NCBI GenBank assembly: GCA_015680685.1
Contig: MNCI01030200.1
Coordinates: forward strand, 1,019 to 65,018
Direction: 5' to 3'
Source of the DNA: Gnetum montanum
Lineage: Eukaryota > Streptophyta > Gnetopsida > Gnetales > Gnetaceae
Length of the DNA stretch: 64,000 nt
In this document: piece by piece, positions 56,942-64,000 of the stretch
Layout of the letters: the number at the start of each line of letters is the position of its first letter
Position numbering within the stretch: position 1 is the stretch's first letter
The notes under the pieces: generated by a model
What the model saw: only the letters and a program-made list of their open reading frames with translations
Told to the model about the DNA's origin: nothing
Databases searched by the model: none
Position numbers and translations under genes: made by a program

Positions 56942-58440
56942 CATGAATCAAAGGACTTTATTATCAAACTTACACCTCCTAAATCATTCGACTCCATGTC
57001 TAAAGCATTTTTCTACTCCATTAAAGGGCCAACTGTGCCAACATGCTTTCCCTCCTTAAAAAAATTATTTTAAAGAAAGTTACCAATATTAGCTAAAAAA
57101 CAAAAATTTTATTGAATATTTACATGAAAAACAAAATTTGAGGAAAACTTCCATCAAACTTAAGGTTTAATGAAGTGAAAACCTCACTCCTAATAAAACT
57201 AGGAAACTATACAAACAAAACTTTAGACAAACTATTCTGTGGGTGGGAAGAGAATAGTTAAAGTAACCCTTTTAGGGACTCTCATATTGAGAGTCCTTTC
57301 ATATATAATTTTAGTAGTGAATAATGCTCTATTTTTCTCTTCTTTTCAAGTTGAAGCCTCAACTTGATCTTCACCTTTGTCTTCCACAACTTGTTTTGTC
57401 TTTTTTGCATACATCTCTTCAGCTATTGATTTTTGAGGTTCTTTCCAATTAGATGCTTCGATGTCTTAAGAAATAAAAGCCTCTCCTCAAGAATCATCAT
57501 TTCTAGACTCTCATTGATTTTCAGCTAAAGTGTTGCATTCATAGAAGCTACCCCAAACATTGGAATGTATAGAAAGTCTACCAATGAGAAATCTAAGCAC
57601 ATCTAATAAAAAAAAAGTAGGAAAGATCTTTCACTTGATGTTTTGTCAATGATTTCCTTATAATAGGCTCTCAACACATGTTTTGGACAACATCCCATGA
57701 CATATGGGATAAATGGCCCTCTTACTACTCTTTCTCCAAGAACCATCTTTCTACTTTACATTCAAACACCTCACTTCCTTCCTCCACTTAAGCCTTGAAT
57801 TGAGAATTGATGCAATCTTAAGCAATCCACATCTCTTTTTTTAGTGTAAAGAACATTTGAAATTCCCACTAGTTTCACTAAACAACTTTGTCACTTTGCC
57901 AAAATTAATTATCTTTCCATCATTATATGGTAGGCCAATTTGAATTCCACTATTTGGTTGTTGAAATTAATTGACCACCAAGTAGTTATCTAACCATCAC
58001 TTCCCCTTGCACTGATCACATGTACTGATTACTTAGGATAATATAAATTAAATATTTTTAAACTAATACTTTTACATATACATGTTATTTTTAAATATTA
58101 TATAGACTCACCTAAGCATATGTATCTAAACATACATATAGGATGTACATGTTATAGTTAAATATGACATTAGTCTATACTATTTGTTAAACATGTTACC
58201 ACTAAGTGTGTGTGTATAAGTTTATTATTTACTACTATGTATATTAAATATTATATGTTTTCATACCTACATATATTGTTATACTATATATATATATATA
58301 TGTATATGTATATGTATTAATTTATATAGATAGATTTAAGTTATGAGCAGTCACCCAAAATATGGTTTTATATGCAAAACATTATATGAAAATTGCAATT
58401 CTATCCCATCAAGTGTTGATAAATTGTATGTATATTTGGA
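56942..58440 (-). other. Interior of the outer element downstream of integrase; nothing recognised
   Basis: Minus-strand frames give charged, Lys/Glu-containing stretches with stops but no family I can name. A TA/TG simple repeat lies at about 58283-58320. Confidence 0.35.
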
Positions 58441-59420
58441 TAATTTCTTCTTAATCTAAAATGGACTAGTCCATACTGTCAAAAAATTATTTGGTTTCTT
58501 CATATTCCATAATAATACAAGATCACCAATTTTGAAAGTCCTTTTCAAATCCTTTCTATCAAACCACCTTTTTACTTGAAAAGCATTCTTTAATAAATTA
58601 TCTTTAGCTCTATCCATTTCAACTTCTCTTTTGAGAAGCAAGGTCATGAGACTTCTATCTTTATAGATTTTTTTACTGTACTTCTACACAAAATATGAGG
58701 TTAAACTTATAATCTTGTTCGTAACTCTTGTAAGGAAATCATAGATTAAGTTATAAGCTAATATAATAAAATTAATCCATAATGTGGATTGCAAATAATC
58801 AATCCAGTTTCCTAGATTCCCATCCATTGACTTATTAATGTAGGAAATAAGCTTTTAATTTGTAGATTTAGCTAAGCCATTTTCTTGAGGAAAATAATTT
58901 GAAAAAGAAAATAAAAAGATGGATTTTTTTTATGCCCATGTTATAGATTCTTCAGATTGAAAAATAGGCCCATTATTGGATACCAACACTTCAGGTAGAC
59001 CAAATGACTTAGAATATGATCTTCCAAGGACTTAATCACATTTGATGCTAAACTTCTTCTCAAAGATTTTTCTTCAGACCATTTGGTAAATTACTTGGTA
59101 GCTATAAGAATAAACTTATGTCCTGCTCTCAAAGGAGTAATTGTGCCAATAAAATTTAAGTCCCACTACTGAATTAGTCTATCCACAATTACCAATTTTA
59201 AGGGAGTTCTAGCCTTTTTGGTCTTTGGTCCATAAATTTGGAATTTGTATCATCTTTGAATTTTCAAACTAATATCTTAATACATACAAGCCTAATAAAA
59301 ACCATAACGAAGTATATGTTGCATGGTAGACTTAGGAGATACATAAGATAAATTAGAATGATAATGCAATTGTTCTAAGATAGGACTAGTTTGATCATTG
59401 TGAACACAATCCAACAAAAC
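58400..59420 (-). pseudogene. Integrase of the outer gypsy element, catalytically dead
   Basis: Minus-strand pieces read 'L-V-S-N-N-G-P-I-F' at about 58985-58960 (Asn where the catalytic Asp of S-D-N-G stands) and 'E-N-G-L-A-K-S-T-N' at about 58890-58865 (Lys for the catalytic Glu). The C-terminal module 'F-D-R-K-D-L-K-R-T-F-K-I-G-D-L-V-L-L-W' lies at 58570-58500. The changes at both sites and many stops show that it is defunct. Confidence 0.7.
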
Positions 59421-59699
59421 TCTTAAAATCCTTTTTGTATAAGATTTCATCTTTAATCACAAATTTATTTACCTTTTTAAAGAAATCTCTCTTCTAACTC
59501 ATACTTAGATTATTGGGAACCATTTGTATGCCAAGGAATTCCAAAATTTCATCATAGTAATTTCTTTCATAAGTCTTTAATACAAATATTGCTTCTTCTT
59601 TAGCCATTAGTTTGGCTAATTACATTCTTTTAATAGTTTTGCATATTTTCAATGAGAATCTGAAACCTTCAAGGTTTATGAGCCACTTTTCTCTTTTTA

Positions 59700-60540
59700 A
59701 TCCAATTTCATTCTAAGTTAAGAATCATTTGACCACAAGCTCTCTTAGCATTATATGAACTAATGAGCTTTTCGAATAATATTTGAAATGCTAAAGTGCT
59801 TTCATAACTACAAATGCTTGTTTTTGTAAGTTTGAATAATTTAGTTCTAAACTAATATTCAAAAATTTCAATTGGTTAATCTTGACCTTCATCTTTTTGA
59901 GTTAAAATGATAGCAACTAAATCATTTGAAGCAAAGGAATAAAACCAAAAATATTCTTTCAAATTTGGTTTTATCAAGTATGGAGCTTATTGAATAGCTT
60001 TCTTAATTTTTGCTAATTCTCTCTCTAATTTTGGTGTTTTTTATACTAGGACATCTTTTTGTAGCATATGGATCAAAGGTTTAGTAATTTTAGTAAATCC
60101 AAGAAAAAAAATTTTGAACGAAACTTATTTTTCCAAAGAAATATCTAAGAGGCTTTTTACTTGTAGGATGCCTGATATTCTGTACTACTTGAATTCAAGA
60201 GTTATCAATAGTAATTCCTTCTTGATAGATCACATAGCCTAGTAAACTTTCAGATTTAACCCTAAAGATACATTTTTTTGGATTTAATAAATTACCATAC
60301 TCAGAACATCTGTCAAAAATGTTTTGGAGATGACCAATATGATCTTCCATCTTTTTTAAAAAGATAGTGATATCATCCAAACAAACCACAATGAACTCAC
60401 TTATTAAATATTTAAAAGATAAATTCATTGCTCTTTGAAAAGTAGCTCTAGCATTTGACAATCCAAATGACATTCTTTGGTAAGAAAAAGCTCCCCACTT
60501 GGTGATAAATGCAATTTTATAACAATCACTCTTATTTACT
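59700..60540 (-). pseudogene. Reverse transcriptase and RNase H of the outer element
   Basis: The open part at 60540-60195 reads 'Y-K-I-A-F-I-T-K-W-G-A-F-S-Y', 'M-S-F-G-L-S-N-A-R-A-T-F-Q-R-A-M', the active-site box V-V-C-L-D-D-I (YxDD with Cys-Leu) and 'N-P-K-K-C-I-F'. An RNase H start 'Y-F-W-F-Y-S-F-A-S' follows at about 59950. The upstream end is cut by an LTR-like fragment at 60540. Confidence 0.75.
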
Positions 60541-60990
60541 GATAAGTGGTGAGTATACTCTATGTCCAACCATACGAATTACGAGCGTTCATACCCAATA
60601 TGGTAGAATTCCACAAATCTTAAGTTCCTAAGTATAATGGTTCTAGGAAGTGAAATCTAATCATGATGATCATTGTCTTCCCAACCATACTTGTGAAGCT
60701 TAGTTGTATGGTTAAGTGTAATTGAGGCACATGATTTTTATTATTTTATATTTTATTCACCTATAATTGATAACAAGTTGAGACTTANTCCATATACTTC
60801 CTAACTCCTACTCTGGGCACTTAGAAAAATATTCTAACTTTCAATTGACAAAACTACAAGAACTCTACTACAACTATGATGAGACTCTCCTTAAACATAG
60901 CGGATGAGTGCATATTTACAAACTTTATTATGGAGTTGCATCAATAGGACCTCATAAGCATAACAAACGCTACATCGATGCGGCCCCATA
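60540..60990 (-). repeat. LTR fragment related to the 14-24 kb element, inside the outer element
   Basis: It starts TGATAAGTGGTGAG and shares with the LTR at 14336 the blocks CCAACCATACGAATTACGAG (compare CCAGCCATATGAATCACAAG) and TTGTATGGTTAAGTGTAA followed by ATGATTTTTATTATTTT, in the same order. A single N is at 60788. It separates protease from reverse transcriptase, with sequence missing between them, so this is a solo or truncated LTR with an adjoining deletion. The right border is uncertain. Confidence 0.6.
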
Positions 60991-61260
60991 ACTTGAATAG
61001 TTACTCTACTTTTAATACATGATTCAAAAGTGATTTCTAAGAGAACATTAGGTAGCCGACCCACAGTTTTTTCTTTACTTTTATTCACTTGAACAATCTT
61101 TTTATCTAATTTTTCTGGAATCATACCAAATTTTCTGCATATAGACAATGGCATGGTAGTGGATGTAGTTCTAGAATCAATTAAACAATTATTAAGGTAC
61201 TTCTCCTTTAACTTCATTATCAAAAGAAATGGAGAAGCTTCCCTATCAGGAGTACAATCA
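60960..61260 (-). pseudogene. Aspartic protease of the outer element
   Basis: The frame reads C-L-I-D-S-R-T-T-S-T-T-M-P-L-S-I-C, where the active-site D-S-G has become D-S-R, then 'R-L-P-N-V-L-L-E-I'. The loss of Gly in the triad suggests inactivity. Confidence 0.65.
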
Positions 61261-61299
61261 TAGCTAGTCTTTATTGTCTTATCAATGTTAAATGCATAT

Positions 61300-62866
61300 C
61301 TTAACTTTGATTCTCCAACTTTCTTTTCAGCTTTAATAAACTCTAAAGCTTTTCTTTGCTAATCTCTAATTTGTAGTAATTGATATATGTTAATATTTGC
61401 TCAACATCTTTGAGATCTTCAACTAGATCATATTCTCCATCTCCATAAAAGCTTGGTTTCTTCAACCATTTATTAAGAGTTTGATTTTTAGTACTTTGCT
61501 ATACTTGATCTTCTTTACTTATTTTCTTCTCTCTACCACTTGTTACAAAGACCTTTCTCTTAGTAGATGGATCAGAAATGATGTTTGCACATCTAAAAGT
61601 AGTGAATATTTCTTTTGATCATAGATTATACTCATTTTCCTCATTGTTATTATAGTCTTCATTTCAAGATATATCTTCTTTAGAACTTGATGGAAAAGAA
61701 GTATCACTAGATCCATTGTTAGAAGATTTTATTGCATAATGAACACTAGATAGCTCATTATCTAATTCAATATTAAGGAAGTTGGACATGACAAGATTAC
61801 TTTCATCCTCATCTTCTACTAACTTAGTATCTTGATGCTTATGTCTTCTATTTTTCTTTCTTCCTTAATCTTAACTTTTGCCAAAGCTTTCTCTAGTTTC
61901 ACTATTTTTTTCTTAGACAAGTCTCTTATTAACTATTCTTTTTCAAATTCTCTGCTTTCTAACTCTTGTTGTATCCTAATATGAGATAGTCCTAGTAATG
62001 CTTTAAGTTGAGCAAAATCTTGCACAAGAATCATCATTTTCCCTTCTCTTTTTTGAGTTGTGATAATTCTTCATGGTTCAAGTTCAACTATTTTTCTAAA
62101 TGTATAGCCTCCCTACAGTAGTCATTTAATGTTAACAAGTTTGAAGTTCTTCGTGACCAAATTGAAATATTGGGATTCATAGTCTTAAGATAAGTATCTC
62201 TAAGAATTTCATCTGATGGTCTATATTGTCTTTGAAAGAGCGCACAAATTTGTTGAAATTTAAAGTTGAAATCTCTAATTGATTTTTTAACTCCTTAGCT
62301 TGTATTAGCCCACAATATAGTTGTTGTTGATCCAATTGATTTCCAAATTGGCCTAAGAAAAGACTTTTCATGTCAGCCCAACTTGTCACTATTGCTTAGC
62401 AAGTTTGAATATCAAATTTGAGCCATATGCTTTAAATTCGCTACAAACAACCTACAAGCTTGATCTTAATGTTGAACATTTCCATGAGCTAAAGTTAACT
62501 CAAATATGTGAATGTATTCTTTAGCTAAGTAATCTTTTCTAGGAATAAAAGGCTTAGGAAAATATTTGTAAACACCTTAGGAATATTGTTGTAGTTTTAA
62601 AATCTTAATGGTGTAACTCTTTGTCAAAGATTTTCTATCCTATTAGAATTTCCTTTGATTGTTGAACTCTTAAACTTCTTTGGTCTTTTCTTATAGACTA
62701 ATAAACCAAATTGAAAGGGTGACCTTATCCTTCTAGTCTTTACTCCACTACTTGTTCCAAACTCAAGAACCTTTTTCTGTTCTTCTTTTGATGAATAGTT
62801 AGCCTTATAATCAAGAATTTCTTTGGAACCTTTGAAATCTTTCAAACAATCAATCATCTTGAACAT
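61300..62866 (-). pseudogene. gag of the outer element
   Basis: The ATG at 62866 begins a Lys-rich N-terminus. The block 'W-A-D-M-K-S-L-F-L-G-Q-F-G' at about 62380-62340, followed by a helical stretch, matches the gypsy capsid region. Downstream it is Lys/Glu-rich with frameshifts. Confidence 0.55.
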
Positions 62867-62987
62867 GAACTAAAAATACTATCTAATTCTTTGAGGCTAT
62901 ACTAGCAACAAAGACTTGTTAGTGTGCTAAGAATATGAAGATTTTTGAATAAATTGTTAATTTATGAACATAGATGATAAATTTCAT

Positions 62988-63010
62988 GCCCTCATTCTAG
63001 CACCAAAATA
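62988..63010 (-). other. Primer-binding site of the outer element
   Basis: TTTTGGTGCTAGAATGAGGG on the minus strand, directly inside the right LTR, is the same type of site as at 28011 and 49856. Confidence 0.7.
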
Positions 63011-63012
63011 AT

Positions 63013-63371
63013 TGTTAGCAACCATTTGGGACGACCAACATTCGAGACCCTTTGGTTTCGCAACCTTCAAGGAGTCACGGATCAAAGGTGTTCTTCAAAC
63101 AAGGTTCAGGTACTTGTTGGTCTTTGAAAACACCAAGGCCCAAATACCTCCAAATAAACTTAGTAGTTATGAAATAAACTAATCATGAGTATGTGTTTGC
63201 TATTGCGAATGTTGAAATGGTTGGGTTGTGTATGAAACTGTAATTGGTTATCATAAAAGAGATTTGGCTAACTTTGTCTAATACTATGAGTTGTTGGAGA
63301 TTTCTATTTTGTCAAATCACCTAATTTATAGAGTCCTTATATTACCTCCTTGTAACCAATAAAATTTTACA
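63013..63371 (-). repeat. Right LTR (5' LTR in element direction), 359 bp
   Basis: It starts TGTTAGCAACC and ends ATTTTACA, and is homologous to 45058-45414 throughout. Confidence 0.8.
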
Positions 63372-63775
63372 AAAACACCAAACACCAATAGAGTACATAT
63401 GTTCAACTAATTGCAGGCCACCGTTTCTGGTCCCTGTTTTTTGGGGAATATTTTTTCCAATATTGTTTTTGCCTTTCACCTTTCAAGATAATGCTGCTTT
63501 CGTGTGCGTTCTCAAAATCACTGGAGTAAAAGCACCACCGTCAACATATTTTAGCAGAAGAAAACAAAGACTTTCGCTGTATTGGACGTACTTGAGGACA
63601 AGAATTTGGCAGGAGCCAAGAATGTTGAACAAATGCATTGCGGAACTTTGTCATGATTGACCAGACACTTTTTCTGACATAGCAGCAGACCGCCGATGCA
63701 TAGACTGTAAAAATGCTTTTCCACGTTTTTCCTGTTACAAAGGCATAGAATTGGCCGAGTACAGAACACGAAATT
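63372..63775. other. Transition to non-transposon sequence, possible 5' flank of a gene
   Basis: From about 63415 base composition is more even and transposon motifs vanish. The open frames at 63463-63660 (plus) and on the minus strand are short and unassigned. Confidence 0.35.
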
Positions 63776-64000
63776 ATGACTTTCATGGGCAGTAGTGCAG
63801 GGAAATCCAGAGCAAAGGATAGGTCTGGCTCTTCTTACTTGCTAGTTGACCACTGTTCTGGTTCTGCAGTTGCAGGAGATGTGATCACAGAAGAGGATTT
63901 CATTACAAGGAAAAAGAAAGCGGCCCCTATAGGCCATTTTGGTGTCTGTGTTGAAGGCAAAAAGTTGTATGTGAAAATAAGCTGTCTCCAACATCTATTT
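63776..64000 (+). CDS. N-terminal part of an unidentified protein, runs off the window
   Basis: An ATG at 63776 opens a frame of 75 codons without a stop to the last base; a second ATG lies three codons on. The composition is balanced and unlike the low-complexity transposon frames: Ser/Gly/Lys-rich start, an acidic patch (T-E-E-D-F), a basic K-K-K and then an alternating hydrophobic stretch (V-C-V-E-G-K-K-L-Y-V-K-I). The last part could be the first strand of a small alpha/beta domain such as the ACT-like domain of some plant bHLH factors, but this is a guess. Most likely a host gene exon; the family is unknown. Confidence 0.4.
   Translation, partial: MTFMGSSAGKSRAKDRSGSSYLLVDHCSGSAVAGDVITEEDFITRKKKAAPIGHFGVCVEGKKLYVKISCLQHLF

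Larger units (their letters stand above)
45058..63371 (-). mobile_element. Ty3/gypsy retrotransposon, minus strand, with a nested element inside
   Basis: Paired LTRs of about 358 bp (45058-45414 and 63013-63371) both start TGTT and end TTTTACA. Beside the right LTR, on the minus strand, is a primer-binding site, followed by gag (62.9-61.3 kb), protease, reverse transcriptase, RNase H and integrase (to 58.45 kb). Subtracting the nested element (48050-56936 and its duplication) leaves about 9.4 kb, a normal size. I could not find a target duplication: TATGG lies on the left and AAAAC on the right. So pairing the LTRs as one element is likely but unproven. Confidence 0.65.

Noticed and set aside
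58283-58325. TA-rich stretch as a matrix attachment or origin site
   Set aside because: Only a short TA/TG simple repeat in AT-rich DNA; nothing else supports a special role.

Overview
This is plant nuclear DNA, almost entirely transposable elements, most of them old and decayed. The evidence is a Ty3/gypsy element of the plant Tat clade with two RNase H domains, a PIF/Harbinger transposase, tRNA-primed LTR elements, LINE remnants, a tRNA-headed SINE and GT-AG introns. Most reading frames carry stop codons and frameshifts, and LTR pairs differ at roughly one base in nine. That fits a large, slowly purged genome; a gymnosperm is plausible, but the species cannot be read from the sequence. Isolated Ns, one 298-base N gap and three short segments between single Ns that look reverse-placed show a draft scaffold.

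Layout. 1-6.4 kb is the 3' part of a plus-strand LTR element: a Pro/Tyr-rich frame, a decayed two-part extra protein (globular domain plus coiled coil), a polypurine tract and a terminal LTR (5572-6376). 6.6-10.9 kb is a minus-strand LINE relic. 10.9-13.9 kb is unassigned sequence without clear transposon hallmarks. 14.0-44.1 kb was once a PIF/Harbinger element (transposase on plus, Myb/SANT-like protein on minus, converging) that has been split twice: a minus-strand gypsy element (14336-24462, GTTAA target duplication) sits inside the transposase, and a roughly 16-kb Tat element (27160-43409) separates the two genes.

The Tat element is the most remarkable part. Between its protease and reverse transcriptase lies a complete-looking gene on the opposite strand (about 37390-32790) with its own TATA box and several introns. 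Four exon joins keep the reading frame exactly. Its first intron is filled with a 38-bp array of the palindrome GCGTATACGC, and arrays sharing a TAAACT core flank it. The TACGCT/AGCGTA words of this region also fill the LTRs and leader of the host element.

44.1-64 kb holds a SINE, then a minus-strand gypsy element (paired LTRs at 45058-45414 and 63013-63371) into which a plus-strand gypsy element (48050-56936, ATAAC target duplication, 1.8-kb LTRs) has inserted. A fragment resembling the LTR of the 14-24 kb element also sits between its protease and reverse transcriptase. From 63.4 kb the sequence changes character, and an open reading frame runs off the right edge, probably part of a host gene.

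No transposon here looks able to move by itself. The integrases have lost catalytic residues, all three in the 14-24 kb element. The antisense gene in the Tat element is the best-preserved candidate for something functional.
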